From the NCBI GenBank assembly GCA_913778205.1, contig CAJYUW010000015.1, positions 1 to 51,123 on the forward strand: a stretch of 51,123 nt of DNA. Reading direction: 5' to 3'. Source of the DNA: an uncultured Curtobacterium sp. (GTDB lineage Bacteria > Actinomycetota > Actinomycetes > Actinomycetales > Microbacteriaceae). The translations under genes and the position numbers were made by a program. Shown one piece after another: positions 1 to 8,786 of this stretch. Under the pieces are notes generated by a model. That model saw nothing but the letters and a program-made list of their open reading frames with translations, made no database searches and was not told where the DNA came from. How positions within the stretch are numbered: the stretch's first letter is position 1; each line of letters opens with the position of its first letter.

Positions 1-28
1 TGCCAGCTGGCACCGCGCCTCCCGTCCG
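1..28. terminator. Right half of a dispersed GGACGGGAGGC-type hairpin
   Basis: The window opens inside an inverted repeat. Bases 1-12 (TGCCAGCTGGCA) are a perfect palindrome that would be the inner stem and loop. The arm CACCGCGCCTCCCGTCCG follows at 11-28. It matches the right arm of the hairpin at 29195-29238 almost base for base, so the left arm is presumably just outside the window. It lies 11 bases past the stop codon of the leftward gene at 40-1170, the position of a transcription terminator. Confidence 0.55.
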
Positions 29-39
29 TCCGTTGCCGA

Positions 40-1170
40 CTAGAGCGAGTCGCGCAGCTCCGCGACCAGGTGGCTGACGACCGCGCGGAGGTCTCCGCCG
101 TTCTCCTGCGCGACCGTGAGTTGCCGCTGGTAAGAAGCCCCGCGCTCGGTCATCGTGTCGAGGTGGTGCAGCTCCTCCTGGCAGCCGAGGCGCTCCGCGA
201 TCGGGTCCAGCCGCCGCACGAGGTCACGCACCTCGTCGGTGACGAGCCGCTCGTCGCCGTCCGCGTTCGTGATGATCTCGGCGTCCATGCCGTACCGGGC
301 GGCGCGCCACTTGTTCTCGCGGATGAACCACTGCTGCATCGACGGCAGGACCTCGCCGCGGTCCAGCCGGTCCGACAGTGCGGTGACGAGGCACTGGACG
401 AACGCGGTGACGGCGCCGACCTCGTGCAGCGTCGAGATGCCGTCGGACACCCGGTTCTCGAGGGTCCCCCACCCGGGCGAGGGCCGGATGTCCCAGCGCA
501 GGTCCTTGAACCCGTCGATGACCCCGGTCTTCGTGAGGTCGCCGACCACGGTCTCGAAGCCCGACCAGTCGTCGATCCCGGGCGGGAGGCCACCGGTCGG
601 GAGCTGCTGGAACATGAGCGCACGGTTCGACGCGTAGCCGGTGTCCGTCCCGCCCCAGAACGGACTCGACGCGGTGAACGCCTGCAGGTGCGGGACGTAC
701 GCGAGCATGGCGTTCATGATCGGCACGGCCTTGTCGCGGTCGTCGATGCCGACGTGGACGTGCACGCCCCAGATGAGCATCTGACGGCCCCACCACCGCG
801 TGCGGTCGATGAGCGTCGTGTAGTGCTCGCTGTCCGCGGTGATCTCCTGCTGGTCCCAGAGCGCGAAGGGGTGCGTCCCGGAGCACATGACCTGGGCGTC
901 GAGCGGCTCGGCGGCGTCGATGACCTCGCCGATGGTCGCGGAGAGCTCGGAGGTCGCGCCGCCGACCGTGCGGTGGACACCCGTGACCACCTCGACCGTG
1001 TTGGTGAGCAGTTCCTCGGTGACCCGGTCGGGGTCGCCGAGCCGCTCCTGCACCGCCCGGATCACCGCCGGTGCGCGCGGCGCGAGGTCGCCGGTGCCAC
1101 GGTCGACCAGCGGGAGTTCCCACTCGACGCCGATGGTCGACGGGTGGGACTCGGTGAAGCGGATGTCCAT
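40..1170 (-). CDS. YbdK-type carboxylate-amine ligase (glutamate-cysteine ligase GCS2 family)
   Basis: A 376-residue protein of the GCS2 family, ATP-dependent ligases that join a carboxylate to an amine; the E. coli relative YbdK has weak gamma-glutamylcysteine synthetase activity. The family pattern is clear: the N-terminal STIGVEWELPLVD, the central WGVHVHVGI and the later DLRWDIRPSPGWGTLENR, which form the ATP and substrate pocket. The start is the ATG giving MDIRFTESH, because the longer frame upstream has no family similarity and would run into the divergent gene. Its true substrate cannot be read from sequence: in actinobacteria such genes often occur besides mycothiol synthesis, so a glutathione role is not implied. 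Cytoplasmic. It is divergent from the dienoyl-CoA reductase gene across a 78-base gap. Confidence 0.88.
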   Translation of the reverse strand: MDIRFTESHPSTIGVEWELPLVDRGTGDLAPRAPAVIRAVQERLGDPDRVTEELLTNTVEVVTGVHRTVGGATSELSATIGEVIDAAEPLDAQVMCSGTHPFALWDQQEITADSEHYTTLIDRTRWWGRQMLIWGVHVHVGIDDRDKAVPIMNAMLAYVPHLQAFTASSPFWGGTDTGYASNRALMFQQLPTGGLPPGIDDWSGFETVVGDLTKTGVIDGFKDLRWDIRPSPGWGTLENRVSDGISTLHEVGAVTAFVQCLVTALSDRLDRGEVLPSMQQWFIRENKWRAARYGMDAEIITNADGDERLVTDEVRDLVRRLDPIAERLGCQEELHHLDTMTERGASYQRQLTVAQENGGDLRAVVSHLVAELRDSL

Positions 1171-1248
1171 GCGGCCATCCTGCCCGCGCGGTTGGAGGGT
1201 GCGCACAACGAACTCGGCCCCGGGCGCGCCGTCGGGCAGAGTGGTGCC

Positions 1249-3381
1249 ATGAGCAACGTCGCCGTGCCCGACCTCGCGGTCGTCTCCTCGCCGTGGACCC
1301 TCGGTCCCCTCACCCTGTCGAACCGGGTGGTGATGGGCTCGATGCACACCGGGCTCGAGGTGCAGGACGACGGCGGCGCGGGCATGGCGGCGTTCTACCG
1401 CGAGCGCGCCGAGGGCGGTGCGGCGCTCATCGTCACCGGCGGCATCGCCGTGAGCGACGAGGCACGCGGCGGTCCGGACTTCGCGGTGTTCGGCGTGGGT
1501 GGCGCCGACGAGCGCTTCCGCGTCGCGGTCGAGGCCGTGCACGACGCCGGGGGAGCCGTCCTCGCGCAGCTGTTCCACGCCGGCCGGTACGCGCTCGTGC
1601 ACGGCCTGGTGGACCGGCACGGCCGACCGCAGCGCGCCGTCGCACCGTCGGCGCTGCCGTGGTCGGCCGCCCGCGGCGTCGTCCCCGAGGAGCTGACGGC
1701 CGCGGAGGTCGAGCGCACCGTCGAGGACTTCGCCGCCGCTGCGCGGTCGGCCCGGGACATCGGGTTCGACGGCGTCGAGATCATGGCGTCGGAGGGCTAC
1801 CTCATCAACCAGTTCCAGTCGCCGCTGACGAACCTGCGCGACGACGACTGGGGCGGCTCGCCCGAGCGGCGCCGACGCTTCGCGGTGTCCGTCGTGCGGG
1901 CGGTCCGTGCGGCGGTCCCCGACCTCGCGGTCACGATCCGGCTGTCCGGTGCCGACCTCATGCCCGGATCGACGACCGACGACGAGGTCGAGGCGCTCGT
2001 CCGGGAGCTGCTGCCCCTCGGCCTCGACGGGATCTCGGTCGGCATCGGCTGGCACGAGTCCCGCACACCGACCGTGCAGGCCGCGGTGCCCCACGGAGCG
2101 TGGCTGGTGTACGCCGAGCGCGTCGCCCGGGTCGTCCGCGGCTCCGACCACCCGGACGTGCGCGTCATCGCGTCGAACCGGATGACGGACCTCCGCGACG
2201 GCGAGGTCGTGCTCGCCGACGGCCTGGTGGACGCCGTGGCCCTCGCGCGTCCGTTCCTCGCCGACCCGGCCATCGTCGACCGGTCGCTCGCCGGCGAGTT
2301 CGCCCTCGTGAACACCTGCATCGGCTGCAACCAGGCGTGCCTCGACCGGTCGATCGTCGGCGCGCCGGTCTCCTGCCTCGTCAACCCCCGCGCCGGACGG
2401 GAGCTCGCGTTCCCGCTCCGACCGACCGACGCTCCGAAGCGGGTCGACGTCGTGGGCGGGGGACCGGCCGGGCTCGCCGCCGCCGTCGACGCCGCCCGTC
2501 GCGGTCACCGGGTGACGCTCTGGGAGGCGTCGGAGCGTCTCGGCGGACAGTTCGACCTGGCGGCGCTCGTGCCCGGCAAGGAGGACTACGCCGCGACCGT
2601 CCGGGCGGCCCACGCCGAACTCGACGCGCGCGGTGCCACCGTGCACCTCGGGCGTGCGGCGACCGCGGCGGACCTGGAGGACAGCGACGCCGTCGTGCTG
2701 GCCCCGGGGGTCGTCCCGCGCGCGGTCGACGTGCCGGGCGCCGAGCTGCCGCACGTCGTCCCCTACGAGCGAGCTCTGCGTGACGGGGTCCCGGCGGGCA
2801 CCGTCGCGATCATCGGCGGCGGCGGGATCGGGATCGACACCGCCGCGTTCCTCGTCGAGTCACCGGACGAGCGGGTCCGTGCCGACGAGTTCGGACGCCG
2901 CTGGGACGTCGACGTCTCCACGGCGGTCGTCGGGGACGTGCCGCAGCGCCTCCCCGCCGTGGGGCGCATCCTCCGACCCGGCAGCGACGTCACCGTCCTC
3001 CGGCGCTCCGGCAAGTTCGGCACGGGCATCGGCATCACCTCGCGGTGGGTCGCGATCGGTCGGCTCCGGGACGCGGGCGTGCGGATGCTCGGCGGCGTGC
3101 AGGAGTACCTCCGCATCGAACCCGGCACGCTCTGGGTCCGCGACGAGCACGGCGAGGAGCTCGTGGTGCCGGCCGACCACGTCGTCGTGTGCGCCGGGCA
3201 GGAGCGCGCGACCGGGGACGTGGGAACCGGCCACGGCGAGGCGACCGCCGGGCTCGAGCCGGGCCTCCAGGCCGCCGGCTTGCCGTACGCCGTCGTCGGC
3301 GGTGCGCGGGACGCCCGGAGCGTCGACGCCGTCCGCGCGACGAGCGAGGCACTCGAGGCGGTGCGTCGACTCGCGCCGTGA
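1249..3381 (+). CDS. fadH: NADPH-dependent 2,4-dienoyl-CoA reductase (FadH-like, FMN/FAD/4Fe-4S)
   Basis: A 710-residue old-yellow-enzyme fusion. Residues 1-370 form the FMN TIM barrel (GPLTLSNRVVMGSMHTG; EGYLINQFQSPLTNLRDDDWGG). An iron-sulfur cluster follows with Cys357, Cys360, Cys364 and Cys376 in CIGCNQACLD...SCLVNP. A C-terminal FAD/NAD(P) half begins at the VVGGGPAGLAAAVDAARRG Rossmann motif, with a second nucleotide site in IIGGGGIGIDTA. GIGWHE contains His269, which aligns with the catalytic His of E. coli FadH. The length matches the family. FadH reduces 2,4-dienoyl-CoA during beta-oxidation of unsaturated fatty acids. The ATG start is preceded by CAGAGT five bases away, so a very short leader is possible. 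Related trimethylamine dehydrogenases share this layout, but the CIGCNQACLD and GWHE motifs favour FadH. Confidence 0.88.
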   Translation: MSNVAVPDLAVVSSPWTLGPLTLSNRVVMGSMHTGLEVQDDGGAGMAAFYRERAEGGAALIVTGGIAVSDEARGGPDFAVFGVGGADERFRVAVEAVHDAGGAVLAQLFHAGRYALVHGLVDRHGRPQRAVAPSALPWSAARGVVPEELTAAEVERTVEDFAAAARSARDIGFDGVEIMASEGYLINQFQSPLTNLRDDDWGGSPERRRRFAVSVVRAVRAAVPDLAVTIRLSGADLMPGSTTDDEVEALVRELLPLGLDGISVGIGWHESRTPTVQAAVPHGAWLVYAERVARVVRGSDHPDVRVIASNRMTDLRDGEVVLADGLVDAVALARPFLADPAIVDRSLAGEFALVNTCIGCNQACLDRSIVGAPVSCLVNPRAGRELAFPLRPTDAPKRVDVVGGGPAGLAAAVDAARRGHRVTLWEASERLGGQFDLAALVPGKEDYAATVRAAHAELDARGATVHLGRAATAADLEDSDAVVLAPGVVPRAVDVPGAELPHVVPYERALRDGVPAGTVAIIGGGGIGIDTAAFLVESPDERVRADEFGRRWDVDVSTAVVGDVPQRLPAVGRILRPGSDVTVLRRSGKFGTGIGITSRWVAIGRLRDAGVRMLGGVQEYLRIEPGTLWVRDEHGEELVVPADHVVVCAGQERATGDVGTGHGEATAGLEPGLQAAGLPYAVVGGARDARSVDAVRATSEALEAVRRLAP

Positions 3382-3524
3382 CGCGGAATCTGCAACAATG
3401 AACGGTCGAATCGTGCCTGCTCGACCCTCTATCCAGCTGTGCACGACTCTCATCGAGCTTCCACCGTGTGTGCCCCCACGCCCGCGGTCCGGTTCAACCA
3501 CAACAACACGCAACAGGAGCATTT

Positions 3525-3944
3525 GTGGCTGTCAAGATCCGTCTCAAGCGTCTCGGTAAGATCCGTGCGCCGTACTACCGCATCGTCGTCGCCGACTCGC
3601 ACACCAAGCGCGACGGTCGTTCGATCGAGGAGATCGGCAAGTACCACCCCACCGAGGAGCCGTCGGTCATCGAGATCGACTCCGACCGTGCGCAGTACTG
3701 GCTCTCCGTCGGCGCGCAGCCGACCGAGCAGGTCGCCGCGCTGCTCAAGCTCACCGGTGACTGGGCCAAGTTCAAGGGCGAGAAGGACACCGCCTCCAAG
3801 GTGAAGACGGCCGAGCCGAAGCAGGCCTTCGTGGCCGACTCGGCGAAGAAGCCGGTCCTCAAGCCGAAGTCGGAGAAGAAGGCGGAGGCCCCGGCCGCTG
3901 CCGAGGCTCCGGCCGACGACGCCGCCGAGACGACCGAGGCCTGA
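3525..3944 (+). CDS. rpsP: 30S ribosomal protein S16
   Basis: A 139-residue S16, part of the 30S body. The N-terminal 80 residues carry the family signature ([39 protein letters not shown]). The remaining 60 residues are a Lys/Ala/Glu-rich tail common in actinobacterial S16. The GTG start is set by AGGAG six bases upstream (3514-3518) and by homology; the reading frame extends further upstream without similarity. It is the first gene of the rpsP-khpA-rimM-trmD operon, four bases from khpA. The leader of about 140 bases after the fadH stop probably contains the promoter; AACAAT at 3394-3399 is a weak -10 candidate. Confidence 0.96.
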   Translation: MAVKIRLKRLGKIRAPYYRIVVADSHTKRDGRSIEEIGKYHPTEEPSVIEIDSDRAQYWLSVGAQPTEQVAALLKLTGDWAKFKGEKDTASKVKTAEPKQAFVADSAKKPVLKPKSEKKAEAPAAAEAPADDAAETTEA

Positions 3945-3948
3945 TTCC

Positions 3949-4185
3949 TTGCTCGAATCCGCGCTGACGCACCTCGTCAAGGGGATCGTCGATCACCCGG
4001 ACGACGTGCGCGTCGCCAGTTCCACCTCCGCGCGGGGCGAGGTCCTCGAGGTGCGTGTGCACCCCGAGGACCTCGGCCGCGTGATCGGTCGCGCCGGACG
4101 GACCGCAAAGGCGCTCCGCACCCTCGTCTCGGCTCTCGCCGACGGCAAGCGGGTGCGGGTCGACGTGGTCGACACCGATTCCTAG
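3949..4185 (+). CDS. khpA: KH-domain RNA-binding protein KhpA
   Basis: A 78-residue single KH-domain protein. The RNA-binding GxxG loop is visible as RVIGRAGRTAKALRTLV at about residues 44-60, followed by the beta-strand RVRVDVVDTD. KhpA partners with KhpB/Jag in other bacteria to bind RNA and influence cell wall growth; its place between rpsP and rimM is conserved. The start is TTG four bases after the rpsP stop, which gives the usual length MLESALTHLVKGIVDHP and implies translational coupling. No alternative start gives a complete domain. Confidence 0.92.
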   Translation: MLESALTHLVKGIVDHPDDVRVASSTSARGEVLEVRVHPEDLGRVIGRAGRTAKALRTLVSALADGKRVRVDVVDTDS

Positions 4186-4204
4186 GGAGACGACCCAGCT
4201 CCGG

Positions 4205-4750
4205 GTGGGTCGCATCACGAAGGCGCACGGGCTCAAGGGCGGCATCAAGCTCGAGCTCTACACCGACGACCCGGATCGTCGGTTCACGTCAGGAGCCGTG
4301 TTCACGCTCCAGGTCCCGGACGACTCGCCCTGGTCGGGCAAGACCATCACGTTGGACGAGCTCCGCTGGTACAACGGCCACCCGGTCGCCTTCTTCGAGG
4401 GCGTCGCGGACCGCACCGCCGCCGAGACACTCGCGCGGGCGATCCTCTGGGTCGAGCAGGACACCGACGCCGAGACCGGTGAGGACGACGCCTGGTACGA
4501 CCACCAGCTCGTCGGGTTGACCGTCCTCCGCGACGGGGTCTCCGTCGGGAAGGTCGCGCGGGTCGACCACCTGCCGGCACAGGACCTGCTGGCCGTCGAC
4601 ACCCCGGACCGCGGCGAGGTCCTCGTCCCGTTCGTCTCGGCCATCGTGCCCGCGGTCGACATCGCGGCCGGCACCGTCACGGTGACCCCGCCGACGGGCC
4701 TGTTCGAGGAGCCCGAGGACACCTCGCGGCCCGAGACGGTCACGGACTAG
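4205..4750 (+). CDS. rimM: 16S rRNA processing protein RimM
   Basis: A 181-residue RimM, which binds S19 and helps mature the 30S head. It has the N-terminal RimM barrel ([27 protein letters not shown]) and the C-terminal PRC-barrel ([39 protein letters not shown]). The start is uncertain. GTG at 4205 is the only standard start codon in this frame after the upstream gene, but the purine-rich GGGAG at 4185-4189 lies 15 bases before it. That is too far for an ideal ribosome site, and the family usually has a few more N-terminal residues. A rare start nearer 4190-4199 cannot be excluded. Confidence 0.93.
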   Translation: MGRITKAHGLKGGIKLELYTDDPDRRFTSGAVFTLQVPDDSPWSGKTITLDELRWYNGHPVAFFEGVADRTAAETLARAILWVEQDTDAETGEDDAWYDHQLVGLTVLRDGVSVGKVARVDHLPAQDLLAVDTPDRGEVLVPFVSAIVPAVDIAAGTVTVTPPTGLFEEPEDTSRPETVTD

Positions 4751-4755
4751 TCCGC

Positions 4756-5469
4756 GTGCGCATCGACATCGTCACGATCTTCCCCGAGTTCTTCTCGGTG
4801 CTCGACGTCTCGCTGCTCGGCAAGGCCCGCGTCGACGGGCTGCTCGACCTGCACGTCCACGACCTCCGCGACTGGACGACGGACCGGCACCGCACCGTCG
4901 ACGACACCCCGTACGGCGGTGGAGCGGGCATGGTCATGAAGCCGGAGCCGTGGGCGCAGGCGCTCGAGTCGGTGTTCCGACCGGACGGCTCGTCGACCCT
5001 GGTCGTCCCGACGCCCGCGGGGACGCCGTTCCGGCAGTCCATCGCCCGGGCACTCGCTGCCGACACCGACCACCTCGTGTTCGCCTGCGGGCGGTACGAG
5101 GGCATCGACGCCCGCGTGCTCGACTGGGCCGCGTCGCGGGCCTCCGTCGTCGAGCTGTCCCTCGGCGACTACGTGCTGAACGGTGGCGAGGTCGCCGCCA
5201 TGGCGATGATCGAGGCCGTCGGGCGGCTCGTCCCCGGCGTCGTCGGCAACCCGGAGTCGCTCGTCGAGGAGTCCCACGAGGACGGCCTGCTCGAGCACCC
5301 CTCGTACACGAAGCCAGCCTCGTGGCGCGGGTTCGACGTGCCCGAGGTCCTGTTGAGCGGACACCACGCCCGCGTCGCCGCGTGGCGGCACGAACAGCAG
5401 GTGGAGCGCACGCGGCGCGTGCGACCGGACCTGCTGTCCGGACCCGTCGACGGGCCCGCCGGGGACTAG
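4756..5469 (+). CDS. trmD: tRNA (guanine-N1)-methyltransferase TrmD
   Basis: A 237-residue SPOUT-class enzyme that methylates G37 of tRNAs using S-adenosylmethionine and prevents frameshifting. The deep-knot signature is intact: [10 protein letters not shown], then [19 protein letters not shown] with the S-adenosylmethionine loop, and the N-terminal [29 protein letters not shown] is the substrate loop. The GTG start is five bases after the rimM stop and gives the family start exactly, so the two are probably co-translated. It closes the rpsP operon; downstream is a 270-base convergent gap with a hairpin at 5660-5699. Confidence 0.96.
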   Translation: MRIDIVTIFPEFFSVLDVSLLGKARVDGLLDLHVHDLRDWTTDRHRTVDDTPYGGGAGMVMKPEPWAQALESVFRPDGSSTLVVPTPAGTPFRQSIARALAADTDHLVFACGRYEGIDARVLDWAASRASVVELSLGDYVLNGGEVAAMAMIEAVGRLVPGVVGNPESLVEESHEDGLLEHPSYTKPASWRGFDVPEVLLSGHHARVAAWRHEQQVERTRRVRPDLLSGPVDGPAGD

Positions 5470-5739
5470 CAGCGTCGCCGTCGGCCGGCGGCGCGCTCCG
5501 CTCGCCGTGTGCCGCACGTCCGTCGCGGTGCGCGGCCTTCGTGGTGCGCGGACGGCGCGCTGCGCGTCGGGCGGGCGCGTATCCGTCGCGGTGCGCGATC
5601 CGCTGCGTGCAGCAGGGGACCGCTCCGGCGCGCAGCGGGGACCCGGCTCCGCCGCTCCTGCCGGGAGGCGCGGGTCGGCCCCGCCTCGTTCCTCCCGGCC
5701 GCCAGTTGCGGGACGGACTCGACCCGTGCCTCCCGGTCG
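5470..5739. other. Convergent intergenic gap, no gene
   Basis: This gap lies between the ends of trmD and map. The only recognisable structure is the hairpin at 5660-5699. The rest is extremely GC-rich with repeated GGTGCGCGG and GCGCGTCGG words, and every frame across it is an open shadow without family similarity. I see no promoter or RNA gene. Confidence 0.5.
5660..5699. terminator. Imperfect hairpin of the GGGAGGC family between trmD and map
   Basis: GCCGGGAGG at 5660-5668 pairs perfectly with CCTCCCGGC at 5691-5699. Inside, GCGGG can pair with CCCGC, leaving CTCGTT as a bulge. Its place between two converging genes suggests a bidirectional terminator. It resembles the dispersed hairpin family but is less regular. 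Confidence 0.45.
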
Positions 5740-6531
5740 TCAGGCGGTCGCGTCGGCGCGCTGCGCGCGGCGCAGGGTGAGGACCTCCGGTCCGTCCTCG
5801 GTCACCGCGACGGTGTGCTCGACGTGCGCCGCCCGCGACCCGTCGACGCTCTTGAGCGTCCAGCCGTCGTCGTCCTGGACGAGCTCGTCCGTGCCCTGCA
5901 TGAGCCAGGGCTCGATCGCGACCACGAGACCCGGGCGGAGCTTCAGGCCGCGCCCGGGGCGACCGTCGTTCGGCACGTGGGGATCGCCGTGCATCGTCCG
6001 ACCGACGCCGTGGCCGCCGAACTGCGTGTTCACGTCGTAGCCGGCCTGCTTGGCCACGTGGCCGATCGCGTACGAGACGTCACCGAGCTTGTTGCCGACG
6101 CGGAACTGCTCGATGCCGGCCGCGAGTGCCGCCTCGACCGTCTGGACGAGGCGCTGGTCGTCGTCACGCGGGGTGCCGACCTGCACGGTGACCGCCGAGT
6201 CCGCCACCCAGCCGTCGACGCTCGCGGCGAAGTCGAGGCTCACGAGGTCGCCGTCGACGAGCACGCGGTCGTACGGCAGGCCGTGCAGTGCCGCGTCGTT
6301 CACCGAGGTGCAGAGGTTCTTGCCGAAGGGGCTCTTCCCGAAGGACGGGTGGTAGTCGACGTAGCAGCTCGCCGCGCCGCGGTCGGCGATCATGCGGGCG
6401 GCGACGCGGTCGAGGTCGAGCAGGTTCACGCCGACGCCGACGGTGTCGAGCAGCTCGTCGAGGACGTCGGCGACGAAGCGCCCTGCGACGCGGAGGCCGT
6501 CGAGTTCGGCGGGCGTACGGAGTTCGATCAT
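5740..6531 (-). CDS. map: Type I methionine aminopeptidase
   Basis: A 263-residue cytosolic metalloprotease that removes N-terminal Met from new proteins. All metal ligands are present: Asp100 and Asp111 ([16 protein letters not shown]), His174 (GGHGVGR), Glu207 (AIEPWL) and Glu238 (HVEHTVAV), plus His83 of the substrate pocket (NDAALHGLP). The ATG start gives [18 protein letters not shown], the usual family beginning. It stands alone, reading leftward between trmD and rplS. Those two are adjacent in many genomes, so map looks inserted into the ribosomal block. Many actinobacteria have a second map gene near secY/adk; whether this is the only copy cannot be seen here. Confidence 0.95.
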   Translation of the reverse strand: MIELRTPAELDGLRVAGRFVADVLDELLDTVGVGVNLLDLDRVAARMIADRGAASCYVDYHPSFGKSPFGKNLCTSVNDAALHGLPYDRVLVDGDLVSLDFAASVDGWVADSAVTVQVGTPRDDDQRLVQTVEAALAAGIEQFRVGNKLGDVSYAIGHVAKQAGYDVNTQFGGHGVGRTMHGDPHVPNDGRPGRGLKLRPGLVVAIEPWLMQGTDELVQDDDGWTLKSVDGSRAAHVEHTVAVTEDGPEVLTLRRAQRADATA

Positions 6532-6561
6532 GCGTCCATCCTGCCGGGGACGACCGTCGTT

Positions 6562-6590
6562 TTGTGTCCGGCGCGTCCTGTGGCAAGATT
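6562..6590 (+). promoter_or_regulatory. Probable rplS promoter
   Basis: TTGTGT (6562-6567) and AAGATT (6585-6590) are separated by 17 bases and face rplS. The start site would be near 6597, giving a leader of about 110 bases. The -10 box is imperfect for the actinobacterial TANNNT consensus. Confidence 0.42.
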
Positions 6591-6597
6591 GCACGCT

Positions 6598-6644
6598 GTG
6601 CCCTGGCTGGACTCTGCCACGGGGGAGTCGCCGACACCGGGCAC
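6598..6644 (+). promoter_or_regulatory. Structured leader of rplS
   Basis: GTGCCC (6598-6603) can pair with GGGCAC (6639-6644). Inside, GACTC (6610-6614) pairs with GAGTC (6625-6629). The nested two-stem element begins at the predicted transcript start and lies 65 bases before the rplS start codon. Ribosomal protein L19 leaders that mediate feedback are known in several phyla. I infer a similar role but cannot confirm a match to a known leader model. Confidence 0.4.
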
Positions 6645-6709
6645 GAACCACACACTTTCCGACACCGATCCGCGGCGACCCGTGCGCGTCCGCAGAGAGT
6701 AGACCCACC

Positions 6710-7066
6710 ATGAGCCAGCTCCTCGACTCCGTCGACGCAGCATCGCTGCGCACCGACGTCCCCGACTTCCGCCCCGGTGACACCATCAAGGTGCACGTCA
6801 ACATCATTGAGGGCACGCGCTCGCGTATCCAGGTCTTCCAGGGCGTCGTCATCGCCCGTCAGGGTCACGGCCTCGGCGAGACCTTCAAGGTCCGCAAGGT
6901 CAGCTTCCAGGTCGGCGTCGAGCGCTGGTTCCCGGTGCACTCGCCGATCATCGACCACATCGAGGTCGTCACCCGCGGTGACGTCCGTCGCGCGAAGCTC
7001 TACTACCTGCGCGAGCTCCGCGGCAAGGCGGCCCGCCGCAAGATCAAGGAGAAGCGCGACGCCTGA
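6710..7066 (+). CDS. rplS: 50S ribosomal protein L19
   Basis: A 118-residue L19, located at the 30S-50S interface. The family core is unmistakable: [31 protein letters not shown] and [29 protein letters not shown], ending with the basic [16 protein letters not shown] start with GAGAG (6694-6698) about 11 bases upstream. It is followed after 142 bases by lepB, a common actinobacterial order. Confidence 0.97.
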   Translation: MSQLLDSVDAASLRTDVPDFRPGDTIKVHVNIIEGTRSRIQVFQGVVIARQGHGLGETFKVRKVSFQVGVERWFPVHSPIIDHIEVVTRGDVRRAKLYYLRELRGKAARRKIKEKRDA

Positions 7067-7208
7067 TCGCCTTCGCAGTGGGCGCCCGCGAGCCGGACGC
7101 CGCTGACGAGCCCTCGTCCATGTACGGTTGTGCGTGGACGGGGGCTTTCTCCTTCCCCGGGCGGGCGTCGTCGTCGGCCGGGGGAGTCCTGCACGAACGA
7201 GAGTGGAA

Positions 7209-7952
7209 ATGACCGACACGACGAAGGAACCGGCGCTGCGGCCACGCTCGGGGAAGAAGCGGAACGGTGTCCTCACCTTCGTCCGTGACCTCGTCATCAT
7301 CTTCATCGCGGCGCTCCTGGTGTCGTTCCTCGTGAAGACGTTCCTCGTCCGGTCGTTCTACATCCCGTCGGGGTCCATGGAGAACACCCTCCAGATCAAC
7401 GACCGCGTGATCGTGAACGAGCTCGTGCCGGACGTGGTCTCGCTCAAGCGCGGTGACGTCGTGGTGTTCAAGGACCCGGGCGGTTGGCTCACGGGCAGCG
7501 ACGTCCCGAAGGTCGCGCCGACGACCCCTGCCGGCAAGGCCGTCGATTGGGCACTGACGCAGATCGGCCTGGGCACCGGGGACAGTGACGACCACCTCAT
7601 CAAGCGGGTGATCGGTCTTCCGGGTGACCGCGTCTCGTGCTGCAACGACCTCGGGCAGATGTCGGTCAACGGCGTCCCCATCAAGGAGCCCTACCTGAAG
7701 CTCCCCGCCGGTGCACCCGCGTCCGCGACGAACTTCGACGTCACCGTGCCGAAGGGCACGATCTGGGTCATGGGCGACAACCGCAACGACTCGAAGGACT
7801 CGCGGTACAACGGCGACACCCCGTCGAAGGGCTTCGTGCCGCTGTCCGACGTCACCGGGCGCGCGTTCGTGATCTCGTGGCCGACGAGCCGGTGGACCTG
7901 GTTGGACGACTACCCGGACGTGTTCGCCGGTGTGGAGGAGCGGGACCGGTGA
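7209..7952 (+). CDS. lepB: Type I signal peptidase
   Basis: A 247-residue membrane peptidase that removes signal peptides from exported proteins. A single transmembrane helix (about residues 21-43) precedes the catalytic region. The nucleophile is Ser56 in IPSGSMENTL and the general base is Lys132 in HLIKRVIGLPGD. GDNRNDSKDSR is the conserved C-terminal box. ATG at 7209 has GAGAG six bases upstream; an in-frame GTG two codons earlier is possible. A paired Cys-Cys in RVSCCND may form part of a disulfide outside the membrane. The stop codon overlaps the rnhB start (GTGA), indicating coupling. Confidence 0.95.
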   Translation: MTDTTKEPALRPRSGKKRNGVLTFVRDLVIIFIAALLVSFLVKTFLVRSFYIPSGSMENTLQINDRVIVNELVPDVVSLKRGDVVVFKDPGGWLTGSDVPKVAPTTPAGKAVDWALTQIGLGTGDSDDHLIKRVIGLPGDRVSCCNDLGQMSVNGVPIKEPYLKLPAGAPASATNFDVTVPKGTIWVMGDNRNDSKDSRYNGDTPSKGFVPLSDVTGRAFVISWPTSRWTWLDDYPDVFAGVEERDR

Positions 7953-8653
7953 CCGCCGTCCGGCCGAACCTCCGCGTCGAGAAGCGACTGCTGGGCGACG
8001 GGCGGGTGACCGTGATCGGCATGGACGAGGTCGGCCGCGGTGCCATCGCCGGGCCGGTCGCCGTGGGGGTCTCCGCGGTGACGGTCGACATCGGCCGGGT
8101 CCCGCAGGGGCTCGCCGACTCGAAGCTGCTCAGTGCGACCCGCCGGGAGTCCCTCGTCCCCGTCGTGGAGCGGTGGGCGCCGACCGCGGTCGGGATGGCG
8201 TCCGCCGGGGTGGTCGACCGGCAGGGCATCGTGCCGGCGCTCGGACAGGCGGGAGCCGCGGCGCTCGCTCGACTCGTGGACCGCGGTGTGTCGCTCGACC
8301 GGGCGGTGGTCGTGCTCGACGGCTCGTTCGACTGGCTCTCGCGTGCGGTCCCGCCGGCGCTGCTGACCGGGTCCGGGCCGCTCGAGGTCGTCGTGCGCGT
8401 GAAGGCGGACCGGGACTGCGCCTCGGTCGCCGCGGCGTCCGTCGTCGCCAAGGTCGCTCGAGACGCCCTGATGGTTGCCGCGCACGACGAGGCGCCGCAC
8501 TACGCCTGGGCGTCCAACAAGGGGTACGGCTCGGCCGCGCACTACGACGGCATCCGGAACGTCGGGGCGCACGCGCTGCACCGGTCGTCGTGGCTGCACC
8601 AGGCATCGAGCGTCGCGCTCGACGGGTTCGAGGAGCTCGACGCGGTCGGGTGA
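7949..8653 (+). CDS. rnhB: Ribonuclease HII
   Basis: A 234-residue RNase HII that cuts RNA in RNA:DNA hybrids and initiates removal of single ribonucleotides. Catalytic acids Asp26 and Glu27 lie in IGMDEVGRGAIAGPVAV, a third Asp in VLDGSFDWL and the fourth in VKADRDCASVAAASVVAKVARD. The GTG start overlaps the lepB stop by four bases, which fixes it although the frame is open far upstream within lepB. The lepB-rnhB-DUF2469 order is conserved across actinobacteria. Confidence 0.95.
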   Translation: MTAVRPNLRVEKRLLGDGRVTVIGMDEVGRGAIAGPVAVGVSAVTVDIGRVPQGLADSKLLSATRRESLVPVVERWAPTAVGMASAGVVDRQGIVPALGQAGAAALARLVDRGVSLDRAVVVLDGSFDWLSRAVPPALLTGSGPLEVVVRVKADRDCASVAAASVVAKVARDALMVAAHDEAPHYAWASNKGYGSAAHYDGIRNVGAHALHRSSWLHQASSVALDGFEELDAVG

Positions 8654-8770
8654 CCCCGTCGGCTCGGGGACCGGGTGTGGTCGGGGTCCGGTTCCGGTCC
8701 GGTCGCTGTCGGGTCGGGGTCTGCTGCCGTCCGGTCGGGCGGCGGTGAGGACGGGCGTCGCGCGTCGCCG

Positions 8771-8776
8771 TAGACT
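8771..8776 (+). promoter_or_regulatory. -10 box TAGACT before the DUF2469 gene
   Basis: TAGACT ends only ten bases before the ATG at 8787, so the transcript would begin within a few bases of the start codon. No clear -35 box is visible. The same box precedes frr and ssrA in this window. Confidence 0.5.
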
Positions 8777-8786
8777 GTGGGGCGCG

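Noticed and set aside
70..1248. Long forward open frame running across the carboxylate-amine ligase gene into fadH
   Set aside because: It is antisense to a clear GCS2 gene and has no family similarity before the fadH start; high GC makes stop codons rare.
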